A DNA stretch of 64,000 nt. Origin: Ruegeria atlantica. Lineage in GTDB: Bacteria > Pseudomonadota > Alphaproteobacteria > Rhodobacterales > Rhodobacteraceae. Both the position numbers and the translations under genes were made by a program. Shown one piece after another: positions 45,348-54,871 of this stretch (within the stretch, counting starts at the first letter, position 1; every line of letters starts with the position of its first letter). Under the pieces are notes generated by a model. The model did no database searches, had not been told where the DNA came from, and saw nothing but the letters and a program-made list of their open reading frames with translations. The stretch covers positions 62,001 to 126,000 of the forward strand of contig NZ_WQBE01000012.1 in NCBI RefSeq assembly GCF_013032005.1, in the 5' to 3' direction.

Positions 45348-46058
45348 ATGACCGATCACGGACACAGCCAGCAGGAAATCGCCGCGCGGATCAATGCGCC
45401 TCCGGGGCGAGGCGTGCTGCGGGACGTGGTGTATGGCGGTATCGACGGATCGGTCACCACCTTTGCCATCGTAGCCGGGGTTGCCGGAGCGGGGCTTTCG
45501 CCGTTCATCATCGTGGCGCTGGGGCTTGCCAATGTTCTGGCCGACGGGTTTTCCATGGCTGCCGGGAATTACTCGGGCACCAAGGCCGAGTTGGACAACA
45601 TCCGCCGCATCCGCGCCATCGAGGAACGCCACATCAGCCTTTACCCGGAGGGCGAGCGCCGCGAGGTGCGCGAGATACTAGCCCAAAAGGGCCTGTCGGG
45701 CGACGTTCTGGATGAGGCCACCGATGCAATCACCGCCAACCACGACAATTGGATCAACCTGATGGTCGAAGGCGAATACGGGTTGGGCAGCGTCGACCCC
45801 CATCCGTTCAAAGCTGCCATGGCGACCTTCATCGCCTTTCTTGTCGCGGGCATGGTGCCATTGCTGCCATTCCTTTTATCGGTCGATCATGCCTTTGTCA
45901 TCTCGGCCTGCATGACGATGGGTGTTTTCTTTGCCATTGGAGCCTTCAAAGCCCATTGGTCGCTGTCCCCGTGGTGGCGGTCCGGGCTCGAGACCTTTTT
46001 GATCGGCGGTGCAGCAGCCTTGATCGCTTATCTTGTCGGCTCGCTGTTTCACCCCTGA
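45348..46058 (+). CDS. VIT1/CCC1-family iron/manganese transporter
   Basis: 236 aa, five membrane helices. Characteristic segments RDVVYGGIDGSVTTFAIVAGVAGAGLS and LGLANVLADGFSMAAGNYSGTKAE, then the acidic cytoplasmic linker (IRAIEERHISLYPEGERREVREILAQKG) that binds metal in plant VIT1. GGAG lies seven bases before the ATG; an in-frame ORF start at 45321 is rejected. It would move Fe2+ or Mn2+ out of the cytoplasm. Confidence 0.9.
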   Translation: MTDHGHSQQEIAARINAPPGRGVLRDVVYGGIDGSVTTFAIVAGVAGAGLSPFIIVALGLANVLADGFSMAAGNYSGTKAELDNIRRIRAIEERHISLYPEGERREVREILAQKGLSGDVLDEATDAITANHDNWINLMVEGEYGLGSVDPHPFKAAMATFIAFLVAGMVPLLPFLLSVDHAFVISACMTMGVFFAIGAFKAHWSLSPWWRSGLETFLIGGAAALIAYLVGSLFHP

Positions 46059-46151
46059 CGGCCAAGATTGTCGCAGTGAGTCCCATAGGGCTGGTCAATT
46101 GCTGGCCAACGGTTACGCTGCCGCAAGCAGGTTCATCGGGTTGAGCAATCA

Positions 46152-47459
46152 TTGCGGATTGAGAATAAAAATGTCCTGGTTTTAGGGGCTTATGGCTTTA
46201 TCGGCGCTGCGGTGACGCGATCTCTGCAAGCCGAGGGCGCGCATGTGGCGGCCTTTGTGCGTAACTTGAAAACCGGGGTGCAGGTTCTGCCGGATGTCAC
46301 GCAGGTGCAAGGCGATTTGCGGGCTTGTCTGCAGCCCAAGGACTGGGGCGCGCATCTGGAGCACGTTGACTGTGTCGTGAACTGTGCAGGAGCATTGCAG
46401 GACGGTCCCGCCGATGATCTCGAGGCTGTGCATCACACCGCCATTGCGGCCTTGGGGCAAGCCTGCGCGCAAAGGGGCATTGCGGTGGTTCAAATCTCGG
46501 CCATTGGTGCTGACCTCGATGCAGAAACGGATTTCATGCGCACCAAGGCGGCTGGGGACGCTGCGCTGCGGGCCTGTGATGTGCCGCTTTGGATTTTTAA
46601 ACCCGGTCTGGTGATCGGGCAATCCGATTATGGCGGAACAGCGCTGCTGCGCATGCTGGCAGCGGTTCCTTTGGTACAACCCATCGCGTATCCGCATGTT
46701 TTGGTTCAATGCGTCGGCATGTCGGACCTGTGCCGCGCCGTGACCGCAGCCGTGGCGGATGAGGCCCCACAGGGTACTTACGATCTGGCCGAAGACACAC
46801 CCGCCCCACTATCTGAGGTCCTGGCCGAGACACGGCGCTGGATGGGTTTTCCCGCAGCGCGATTCACTGTGAGAATGCCGGCGGTTGTTACAGCCATAAT
46901 CGCACGCGGCGCTGATGCGTTGGGCCATTTGGGTTGGCGCTCGCCTCTGCGCAGCAATGCGATGACCGTGATGGGCGAGGGTGTGGTTGGTGATCCGGAA
47001 CCATATCGCGCCGCAACAGGCCGGTCACTGGCACCCTTGCCCCAGGTTTATGCAGGCCTGACTTGCGCCCGTGAACATCGGCTGGTTGCGCGAATGTCCT
47101 TGCTGATGCCACTGGTCGTCGCCGCGCTCAGCCTGTTCTGGCTGCTGTCCGGCTTTTTCGGGCTGATTGGTCTGCCTAAGGCTACATCGGTTCTGACCGG
47201 GGCCGGGTGGAGCACCGGAATGGCCGTTGCCAGCGTTTTGTTCTGGTCATTGGTCGACATTTTTCTGGGGCTTGCGATCCTGTGGCGACCCTGGGCTGCG
47301 CGCGCCTGTCTGGCGCAGGTCGCGGTGGCCTTGTTCTATTTGCTGGCGGCCAGTTTAACCGTACCCGACCTGTGGCTGGACCCGCTTGGCCCGTTGATCA
47401 AAATCCTGCCGGCGATGACCTTGTCGCTTATCGCCTGGCCCCTGTTGCAGAGCCGCTGA
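46152..47459 (+). CDS. NAD-dependent epimerase-like protein fused to a DoxX-like membrane domain
   Basis: 435 aa. Residues 1-290 form an SDR/epimerase fold with VLVLGAYGFIGAAVTRSLQAEG and a loss of the usual YxxxK (the region reads ETDFMRTKAAGDAALRA, keeping K but with FMRT before it). Residues 310-435 hold four membrane helices of the DoxX-like type. The annotated start TTG 46152 has no good ribosome site. The stop and the next ATG share a base (TGATG), so the DUF2269 gene is translationally coupled. Confidence 0.78.
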   Translation: MRIENKNVLVLGAYGFIGAAVTRSLQAEGAHVAAFVRNLKTGVQVLPDVTQVQGDLRACLQPKDWGAHLEHVDCVVNCAGALQDGPADDLEAVHHTAIAALGQACAQRGIAVVQISAIGADLDAETDFMRTKAAGDAALRACDVPLWIFKPGLVIGQSDYGGTALLRMLAAVPLVQPIAYPHVLVQCVGMSDLCRAVTAAVADEAPQGTYDLAEDTPAPLSEVLAETRRWMGFPAARFTVRMPAVVTAIIARGADALGHLGWRSPLRSNAMTVMGEGVVGDPEPYRAATGRSLAPLPQVYAGLTCAREHRLVARMSLLMPLVVAALSLFWLLSGFFGLIGLPKATSVLTGAGWSTGMAVASVLFWSLVDIFLGLAILWRPWAARACLAQVAVALFYLLAASLTVPDLWLDPLGPLIKILPAMTLSLIAWPLLQSR

Positions 47460-47938
47460 TGGACCCTGACCTGATCCTGCGTTGGTTACACGTTATCGGC
47501 GCCTGCGTCCTGTTGGGCACGGGGGCAGGCATCGCGTTTTTCATGCTGATCGCGCATCGTTCTGGTGACGCCAGGTTCATCGCGCAGACCGCAGGAACCG
47601 TGGTGCTGGCCGATCTGCTGTTCACGGCAACGGCGGTTTTACTGCAACCGGTGACAGGCGGATTGCTGGCGTGGCGGTTGGGCTGGCCTTTGACCGAAGG
47701 TTGGGTTTTGGCCTCGCTGGTGCTCTATGCGGTTGCGGGGGCGTTTTGGTTGCCGGTGGTGTGGATACAGGTTCGAATGCGCAGGTTGGCGCAGGCCTCT
47801 GCAGTTGCGGACGCGCCGCTGCCTTGGGCTTATCACCGTCTGTTCCGCATCTGGTTCGCTTGCGGATTTCCTGCCTTTGCGTCGGTTTTGATTATCATCT
47901 GGCTGATGATCGCCCGTCCGTCGATTGGTTGGGTGTAG
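47459..47938 (+). CDS. DUF2269 membrane protein
   Basis: 159 aa with four predicted membrane helices; LRWLHVIGACVLLGTGAGIAFFM and WPLTEGWVLASLVLYAVAGAFWLPVVWIQVRMR match the DUF2269 layout, with histidines in membrane-facing positions that recall cytochrome-like bundles (not shown). It begins at the ATG overlapping the stop of the epimerase-DoxX gene and is surely coexpressed with it. Function unknown. Confidence 0.8.
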   Translation: MDPDLILRWLHVIGACVLLGTGAGIAFFMLIAHRSGDARFIAQTAGTVVLADLLFTATAVLLQPVTGGLLAWRLGWPLTEGWVLASLVLYAVAGAFWLPVVWIQVRMRRLAQASAVADAPLPWAYHRLFRIWFACGFPAFASVLIIIWLMIARPSIGWV

Positions 47939-48031
47939 CCCTAAAGACCGACAAACAATTTATCGGGAATTCTGGCTGTTGCTGACTGTGCGCCTCGGGT
48001 AGCCTGACATCGAAACCGCCCGGAGAACTCA

Positions 48032-50719
48032 TTGGAATCCCTTCTTGTCCTTGTCGGATTGATCGTGCTGGCCATTCCGGTCACCATCGTTGTGCTGTTA
48101 GTCAACCACACACGCCTACGTCGACGGGTTGAGCATCTGGAACGCCAAATACTGTCCCTTGGCAGCGATGCGCCGGAACCACAGCAGGCTGAGCCGCGCA
48201 AACCGACCGAAAAGCCGGACAGGGCATCAAAACCCGCCCCTTGGTCTGCAGCCAAGGCGCAATCGGTCAAACCTGTGGCCGAGCAAACGCCACCCGCAGC
48301 CGTTGTCTTCCGCGAGGATCGTCTGGCCGCGCTGACAATCTGGCTGCGCGAGAACTGGTTCTATGCAGTCTCGGCCCTGTCGCTGGCGCTGGCGGGGATA
48401 TTTCTGGTTCAGTACGGCGTTGAAAGCGGGCTGTTGCCGCCATTCGCTCGGGTGATCGCGGCGTTGCTTTTCGGTGCAGTGCTGATTGTTGCTGGCGAGG
48501 TCATCCGGCGCAGATATGGTGATGACGAAAGCACAGCGACTGCCTATCTGCCGTCGGTCTTTTCCGGTGCTGGGCTGGTCACGCTGTTCGGAGGCGTTCT
48601 GGCCGCGCGGCAGCTTTATGACCTGATCGGCCCCGAGGTCGCTTTGACCGCAATGGTCGCGGTTGCGCTGGTGGGATTGGTTTTGGGCTGGTTTCACGGC
48701 CCTTTGCTGGCCGCTGTCGGATTAATGGGTGCGTTTTCTGCCCCCTTCGTGGTTGGTGGCACGTCAGAGAACCCAAGCTGGCTGTATGCCTATTTCGTTG
48801 TCATCGCTGTTCTGGGTCTGGGAATCGACACGGTGCGGCGATGGGCATGGATTTCGGTCCTGACCTTGTTTGGGGCCTACACAACCTGCCTACTGCTGGT
48901 GTTGTCTTCGCCCCTGACCGAGGCCGCATACTTGATTTGCGTGACGGCATTGGCTGTGATCGCCATCGCAATTCCGGTCCGGCGCGTTTGGCCCAATCAT
49001 GGCGGGTCGATGATCTGCGAAATCGTTAGCTGGAAAAAGGGCGATGCATGGCCGGAATTCCCGACCCGACTGGGCTTTGGCGCGGTCGTTGTCAGCTCGG
49101 CGATTGTGTCGCTGCACTGGGCGGACAGTGTTGATGAGTTCTGGTTGGGCGTTGTTCTGCCATCCGGGATGACCCTTGGATTGATGTTGTGGGCACAGCG
49201 GGCGGAAGCGTTGCAGGATGCTACGGCACTGCCTGCGCTTGGTCTCGTCTGGTTTGTCCTGATGCATGGCTTGGACAACGGGATCGTTTTGCGCCAGTTT
49301 GCCGAGACCTTTGCAGAAACGCCCGAGGCTGACTTTCCTTGGGTGGTAACCATTCTCATCGCCCTTGGCGTGGTGATTTCGATCACTTCGGCATGGCGGT
49401 CGATGAATGCGCAAAGATACGCGGCAATCTGGGCCGGAGCAGCGGCGGTGTTTGCCCCCGCGTTGGCCATCGCGCTTGAGGTCGGCTGGCATCCGGCCCA
49501 CGTCATCGGGGCATACCCTTGGGCCTTGCACGCAATTGCGCTGGGCGTGCTGATGGTCGTTCTGGCGGAACGCTTTGCACGCGCGGATGGCGAGGACCGG
49601 ATGCGTCCGGCGCTGGCTACGATATCAGCCCTGTCCTGCCTGAGTTTTGCCTGCATCATTGTTCTTAGCTCGGCCGCGTTAACCATTGCGCTGGTTGTGA
49701 TGGTCGTGGTGGCAGCGGCGCTGGATCGCCAATTCAATCTGCCACCGATGACTTGGTTCATCTGGGCAGGCGTGTTCACCATCACCGTTCGGTTGGTTCT
49801 GACACCGGGCCTTGCCTGGGCCAGCTATGCACCGGTGCCTGAGATGGCGCTGGTGTATGGCGGGGCCACTTTGGGATTTGTGATCGGGTGGTTGCTACTG
49901 CGGCCGATGCATCGCCCGGTGGCGAGCCTGTTGTTGGAAAGCGCGGCTTGGGCAACCGGGGGCATTCTGCTGTCCTTGCTTTTGGAGCGCTGGCTGCAAA
50001 GCTTTGGCGAAGGCAACGCCACCAACAGCCACTGGGGGTTGGGCTTGCTGGCGATCATCTGGCTGCTTCTAGCCTTCGCGCAAGTCCGGCGGTTGGAGCT
50101 GGGGGGTAAGCTGAACTACGTCCGCTATCTGCTGGCCGCATTCTTTGCCAGCCACGGCTTGTTGCGTCTGGCGCAGGCGGTGGTCGAGGCGAACCCGCTG
50201 CTCGGCACAGCCGTGCCACCGGTTCTGGGACCGCCGGTTCTGAATACGCTGGCGGTGGCCTATCTGCTGCCTGCGCTGATTATCGGTTTCTCGGTCTGGC
50301 GCATTTACGCAACCCCGCTTTGGCTAAAGCGTGCCAGTTGGGGATTGACCAGTGTACTTGCCGCCCTTTGGCTGGGGTTGATGATCCGCCATGTTTGGCA
50401 GGGCGCCGCTGGGATGTATGAAGGCAACGGCGTGACACAGCCCGAACTTTACACCTACACCATGGCTCTGCTGGCGATTGGTGCGGTGCTGTTCTACCAA
50501 TCGCTGGCGCGCCGATCCGACCTGATGCGCAAGGCGGGTCTGGTGGTGATCGGACTGGCCGTGGCCAAGGTGTTCCTGATCGATATCGCTGGCCTGGGTG
50601 GGCTGATCCGGGTGTTCTCGCTGCTGGCGCTGGGCCTGGCATTGGCAGGGCTGGCATGGCTGAACCGATGGGCCAAGCTGCGCCATTCGCCGCAGGACCC
50701 GGAACCTCTGGACCATTGA
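48032..50719 (+). CDS. DUF2339 polytopic membrane protein
   Basis: 895 aa. One N-terminal helix (residues 2-25), a short coiled coil (RRRVEHLERQILSL) and a Pro/Ala-rich linker to about 90 are followed by more than twenty hydrophobic helices beginning WLRENWFYAVSALSLALAGIFLVQYGVESGLLPPFARV, the DUF2339 signature. TTG start with GGAGA six bases upstream. Family function unknown. Confidence 0.85.
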   Translation: MESLLVLVGLIVLAIPVTIVVLLVNHTRLRRRVEHLERQILSLGSDAPEPQQAEPRKPTEKPDRASKPAPWSAAKAQSVKPVAEQTPPAAVVFREDRLAALTIWLRENWFYAVSALSLALAGIFLVQYGVESGLLPPFARVIAALLFGAVLIVAGEVIRRRYGDDESTATAYLPSVFSGAGLVTLFGGVLAARQLYDLIGPEVALTAMVAVALVGLVLGWFHGPLLAAVGLMGAFSAPFVVGGTSENPSWLYAYFVVIAVLGLGIDTVRRWAWISVLTLFGAYTTCLLLVLSSPLTEAAYLICVTALAVIAIAIPVRRVWPNHGGSMICEIVSWKKGDAWPEFPTRLGFGAVVVSSAIVSLHWADSVDEFWLGVVLPSGMTLGLMLWAQRAEALQDATALPALGLVWFVLMHGLDNGIVLRQFAETFAETPEADFPWVVTILIALGVVISITSAWRSMNAQRYAAIWAGAAAVFAPALAIALEVGWHPAHVIGAYPWALHAIALGVLMVVLAERFARADGEDRMRPALATISALSCLSFACIIVLSSAALTIALVVMVVVAAALDRQFNLPPMTWFIWAGVFTITVRLVLTPGLAWASYAPVPEMALVYGGATLGFVIGWLLLRPMHRPVASLLLESAAWATGGILLSLLLERWLQSFGEGNATNSHWGLGLLAIIWLLLAFAQVRRLELGGKLNYVRYLLAAFFASHGLLRLAQAVVEANPLLGTAVPPVLGPPVLNTLAVAYLLPALIIGFSVWRIYATPLWLKRASWGLTSVLAALWLGLMIRHVWQGAAGMYEGNGVTQPELYTYTMALLAIGAVLFYQSLARRSDLMRKAGLVVIGLAVAKVFLIDIAGLGGLIRVFSLLALGLALAGLAWLNRWAKLRHSPQDPEPLDH

Positions 50720-50884
50720 GGGCGGGCGTCCTATAAGCGCGGCCATGTATGACCGGATGGCCATCATTATTCGAATTATATCCCCGGCGCTCTGACCCAT
50801 TGAGACGCCGGGCAAAGGTGTTTGAGACTTCGCACCGACCGCTTCGAGCCATAAGACGACCAGATCATCCAAAGGACGCCCCCA

Positions 50885-53797
50885 ATGTGCGCCGACACGA
50901 TCCAGACACCTGATTACAAAGACACGCTGAACCTGCCCAAAACCGACTTCCCCATGCGCGCCGGCCTGCCCAAACGCGAGCCCGCATGGCTGGAGCGGTG
51001 GGAGACCATCGGCGTCTATGACCGCTTGCGTGAAAAAGAAAACCGCACGCCCTTTACCCTGCATGACGGCCCCCCCTACGCCAACGGCCACCTGCATATC
51101 GGCCACGCGCTGAACAAGACGATCAAGGACATGATCGTCCGGTCCCATCAGATGATGGGTCATGATGCGCGCTATGTGCCCGGCTGGGATTGCCACGGCC
51201 TGCCAATCGAATGGAAGATCGAAGAACAATACCGCAAGAAGGGCAAGAACAAGGATGAGGTGAACATCGTCGATTTCCGCCAGGAGTGCCGGAAGTTCGC
51301 CGAAGGCTGGATCGACATCCAGCGCGAAGAGTTCAAGCGTCTGGGCATCACCGGCAACTGGCCCGATCCCTACATCACCATGGATTATCATGCCGAAGCC
51401 GTGATCGCGGACGAGTTCATGAAGTTCCTGATGAACGGCACGCTCTATCAGGGCTCGAAACCCGTGATGTGGTCGCCCATCGAAAAGACCGCGCTGGCCG
51501 AAGCTGAGGTCGAGTATCACGACAAGGAAAGCTTCACCATCTGGGTGAAGTTCAAAGTCGTGAATGCAGGCGACTTGGATGATGCTTTTGTCGTGATCTG
51601 GACGACGACTCCGTGGACCATGCCGTCGAACAAGGCGGTCGTGTACGGTAAGGATATCTCCTACGGCCTGTACGAAGTCACCGGCGCACCTGAGGAATGC
51701 TGGGCCAGTGTCGGCGACAAGTTCTTGCTGGCAGACAACCTTGCCGCTGACGTGTTGGGCCGCGCCCGTCTGAACGACGATCAGTGGACCCGCGTCCGCG
51801 ACGTGACGACGGATGAGTTGGCCAATGTTCAACTGACCCACCCGCTGGCCGGTGCCGAAGGTGGCGACGGCGAATGGGATGACATCCGCGACTTCCGTGC
51901 CGCTGAATTCGTGACTGATACCGAAGGCACTGGCTTCGTCCACTGCGCGCCGTCGCACGGGATGGAGGAATTCGAACTTTACCGCGATCTGGGCATGCTT
52001 GAGCAGGTCATCACTTACAACGTGATGGATGACGGCTCGTTCCGCGCCGATCTACCGTTCTTTGGTGGAAAATACATCCTGTCCCGCAAGGGTGGCGAAG
52101 GTGACGCTAACAAGGCCGTGATCGACAAGCTGGTCGAAGTCGGTGGTCTGCTGGCACGCGGCAAGATCAAGCACAGCTATCCGCATTCGTGGCGCTCGAA
52201 AGCTCCGATCATCTATCGCAACACGCCGCAGTGGTTTGCCTCGGTCGACCGCAAGCTGGATGACGGCATGGGCGAGATGGGCGACACCATCCGCGAACGC
52301 GCTTTGCGTTCGATCGACGAGTTGGTGAAATGGACGCCGCAGACAGGCCGTAACCGCCTGTACTCGATGATCGAAGCGCGCCCGGACTGGGTTCTGTCGC
52401 GCCAGCGTGCATGGGGTGTACCGCTGACCTGTTTCACCAAGAAAGGTGCTCTGCCCACCGATGCGGATTACCTGCTGCGCAATGAAGAACTGAACGCCCG
52501 CATCAAGGCGGCGTTCGAAAAGGACGGCGCAGACGTCTGGTATACCGAAGGCTTCAAGGAAAAGATCCTCGACGGCATCGTCAATCCTGACGACTACGAT
52601 CAGGTCTTTGACGTGCTGGATGTGTGGTTCGACTCGGGTTCGACCCACGCGTTCGTTCTGCGCGATCGCGAGGACGGAACCGAGGATGGCATTGCCGATG
52701 TCTACATGGAGGGCACCGACCAGCACCGCGGCTGGTTCCATTCGTCCATGCTGCAAGCCTGCGGCACCAAGGGCCGCGCACCGTACCGGAACGTGGTGAC
52801 TCACGGTTTTACGCTGGATGCCAAGGGCAACAAGATGTCCAAATCGCTGGGCAACACCATCGTGCCGGAAGAGGTCATCAAGCAATATGGCGCCGATATC
52901 CTGCGCCTGTGGGTGGCACAGACCGATTATACCGCCGACCAGCGGATCGGGCCGGAAATCCTGAAAGGCACCGCCGACAGCTATCGCCGCCTGCGCAATA
53001 CCATGCGGTTCATGCTGGGATCATTGGCCGATTTCACCGAGGCGGATCGGGTTGATCCCGCAGACATGCCGCGCCTGGAGCGTTGGGTTCTCAGCCGTCT
53101 GGCGGATTTGGATGAGCAAGTGCGCAAGGGCTATGCGTCCTTCGATTTCCAGGGCGTGTTCAGCGCAGTGTTCACTTTCGCGACCGTAGACCTGTCTTCG
53201 TTCTACTTCGACGTCCGCAAGGATGCGCTTTATTGCGATGGCAACAACCTGCGGCGTCGTTCTGCCCGCACCGTGCTGGACATTCTGTTCCATCGCCTGA
53301 CCACATGGCTGGCCCCCGTTCTGGTCTTCACCATGGAAGAGGTCTGGCTGGAGCGGTTCCCGGGCGACGACAGTTCGGTCCATCTGGTAGACTTCCCGGA
53401 TACACCCGCCGATTGGCGCGACGCTGAACTTGAGGCCAACATGGCCAAGGTTCGTCGTGTGCGTCGGGCCGTAACCGCCGCGCTGGAAATCCAGCGTCAG
53501 GACAAGGTGATTGGTTCCAGCCTCGAAGCGGCACCGATTGTGCATGTCGAGGATGGCGACACCCGCGATCTGCTGGCCACGTTCGACGTGGACGACATGT
53601 GCATCACCTCGGGTCTGACGGTGACCGGCGATCCTGCCCCAGCCGAGGCGTTCCGTGTGCCGGAAATCGAAGGCGTTGCCGTCGTATTCGAAAAAGCAGA
53701 AGGCGAGAAATGTCAGCGCTGCTGGAAAATCCTGCCTGATGTGGGTCGTCACACCCACGCGGGTGTTTGCGGACGCTGCGACGAGGCGCTGAGCTAA
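50885..53797 (+). CDS. ileS: Isoleucyl-tRNA synthetase
   Basis: 970 aa class I synthetase. HIGH motif at residues 71-74 (HLHIGHALNK), KMSKS near 650 (GNKMSKSLGNTI), the editing (CP1) domain with WTTTPWTMPSNKAV, and a C-terminal zinc-binding motif (CQRCWKILPDVGRHTHAGVCGRCDEAL). This is the bacterial IleS1 type expected to be mupirocin-sensitive. Preceded by 165 bases without a gene; own terminator. Confidence 0.97.
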   Translation: MCADTIQTPDYKDTLNLPKTDFPMRAGLPKREPAWLERWETIGVYDRLREKENRTPFTLHDGPPYANGHLHIGHALNKTIKDMIVRSHQMMGHDARYVPGWDCHGLPIEWKIEEQYRKKGKNKDEVNIVDFRQECRKFAEGWIDIQREEFKRLGITGNWPDPYITMDYHAEAVIADEFMKFLMNGTLYQGSKPVMWSPIEKTALAEAEVEYHDKESFTIWVKFKVVNAGDLDDAFVVIWTTTPWTMPSNKAVVYGKDISYGLYEVTGAPEECWASVGDKFLLADNLAADVLGRARLNDDQWTRVRDVTTDELANVQLTHPLAGAEGGDGEWDDIRDFRAAEFVTDTEGTGFVHCAPSHGMEEFELYRDLGMLEQVITYNVMDDGSFRADLPFFGGKYILSRKGGEGDANKAVIDKLVEVGGLLARGKIKHSYPHSWRSKAPIIYRNTPQWFASVDRKLDDGMGEMGDTIRERALRSIDELVKWTPQTGRNRLYSMIEARPDWVLSRQRAWGVPLTCFTKKGALPTDADYLLRNEELNARIKAAFEKDGADVWYTEGFKEKILDGIVNPDDYDQVFDVLDVWFDSGSTHAFVLRDREDGTEDGIADVYMEGTDQHRGWFHSSMLQACGTKGRAPYRNVVTHGFTLDAKGNKMSKSLGNTIVPEEVIKQYGADILRLWVAQTDYTADQRIGPEILKGTADSYRRLRNTMRFMLGSLADFTEADRVDPADMPRLERWVLSRLADLDEQVRKGYASFDFQGVFSAVFTFATVDLSSFYFDVRKDALYCDGNNLRRRSARTVLDILFHRLTTWLAPVLVFTMEEVWLERFPGDDSSVHLVDFPDTPADWRDAELEANMAKVRRVRRAVTAALEIQRQDKVIGSSLEAAPIVHVEDGDTRDLLATFDVDDMCITSGLTVTGDPAPAEAFRVPEIEGVAVVFEKAEGEKCQRCWKILPDVGRHTHAGVCGRCDEALS

Positions 53798-53803
53798 CCT
53801 TAG

Positions 53804-53831
53804 AACCCCCGGCCCACACGCCGGGGGTTTT
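53804..53831 (+). terminator. Rho-independent terminator of ileS
   Basis: AACCCCCGGC / GCCGGGGGTT, 10-bp stem with loop CCACAC, followed by TTTTCTCTTCTT. Confidence 0.92.
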
Positions 53832-53872
53832 CTCTTCTTGCGCCCAGCCTGGCGATCTGAAACGCTGCGGGC

Positions 53873-54328
53873 ATGCCTATGATTGCTGTAGATACCCAGT
53901 TTGGTCGTCTTGGAATTGAAGAGACAGATGGTGCGATCACACGCGTTGTCTGGGACGGTGAAGACAACCAACCGGACGCCGCGTTGTTGCAAGAAGCAGC
54001 CGCTCAGATGAAAGCCTATGATGCTGGGCAGTTGGAGCAGTTTGATCTTCCATATTTCGTCGCCGGATCAGCCTTTCAAAAGCAGATTTGCGACGTGATG
54101 TATGCCATCCCGTTCGGCGAAACTCGAACGTATGGTGACATTGCCAAAGAAGTTGGACAGCCCCCACAACCTGTTGGGCAGGCCTGTGGCGGTAACCCCA
54201 TCCCTGTGATCATCCCCTGCCACAGGGTTCTGTCGGCCAGTGGTCTGGGTGGGTTCTCGGCCAAGGGTGGGGTAGAGACCAAGGTTGCCCTGCTGCGCCA
54301 TGAACGGGCGGCGGGCTTGCTGATCTGA
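53873..54328 (+). CDS. ogt: Methylated-DNA-protein-cysteine methyltransferase
   Basis: 151 aa. Removes alkyl groups from O6-alkylguanine onto its own cysteine. Active-site motif IPCHRVL with the acceptor cysteine, TYGDIAKEVGQP and the helix-turn-helix-like region before it are clear. It is the Ogt (single-domain) form with a short N-terminal domain. Two ATGs (53873, 53879) are possible starts. Confidence 0.93.
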   Translation: MPMIAVDTQFGRLGIEETDGAITRVVWDGEDNQPDAALLQEAAAQMKAYDAGQLEQFDLPYFVAGSAFQKQICDVMYAIPFGETRTYGDIAKEVGQPPQPVGQACGGNPIPVIIPCHRVLSASGLGGFSAKGGVETKVALLRHERAAGLLI

Positions 54329-54403
54329 TCACGGAAATCTGTTGCAATCCGGCTGGTTGAGGCTCAACTTGTATCAGATAGAGAATTCAAGGGATCGCAT
54401 TGC

Positions 54404-54871
54404 ATGACTGCCTCAACAGACCCGGCCGTCCGAAAAAGGGCCATCATTGATAAACTGATGTCATTGGAAGCACAGGAATTGGCGACGGCACAGGCCCATT
54501 ACGACGCTTTCCTGAGGGATTCTCAGCTGGATGACCGGGAAGGGCATGACAAGGACGATATCGCGGCCTCGCGCGAGAACGCGGATCTGGCGGCGGCTTT
54601 TGATGCCCCTGTGCATGCCCATCACGCCAAGATTGATGTGATTGAAAACACCGATTTCAGTATCACCGATAGGGTGCAGCCCGGGGCCGTCGTCAAGTTC
54701 AACAATCGCCGCTTCGTGGTCTGCGTTTCGACCACGCGGTTCGATGTGGACGGCAAAACCTACATGGGCATCTCAACACAAAGCCCGATTTATCTTGCCA
54801 TGGTTGGCTTGCAAGAGGGTGACGTGTTCACCCACAATGGGACCGAGTTTGAGGTTCAGGAAGTCTTGTAA
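54404..54871 (+). CDS. GreA/GreB C-terminal-domain-like protein
   Basis: 155 aa. An N-terminal helical stretch with many acids and lysines (RKRAIIDKLMSLEAQELATAQAHYDAFL) leads to a beta domain whose end, VQPGAVVKFNNRRFVVCVSTTRFDVDGKTYMGISTQSPIYLAMVGLQEGDVFTHNGTEFEVQEVL, matches the FKBP-like C-terminal domain of GreA/GreB/Rnk factors that bind RNA polymerase. It lacks an obvious Gre-type acidic coiled-coil tip, so anti-pausing activity is not implied. It overlaps pcs by 16 bases in convergent orientation. Confidence 0.65.
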   Translation: MTASTDPAVRKRAIIDKLMSLEAQELATAQAHYDAFLRDSQLDDREGHDKDDIAASRENADLAAAFDAPVHAHHAKIDVIENTDFSITDRVQPGAVVKFNNRRFVVCVSTTRFDVDGKTYMGISTQSPIYLAMVGLQEGDVFTHNGTEFEVQEVL

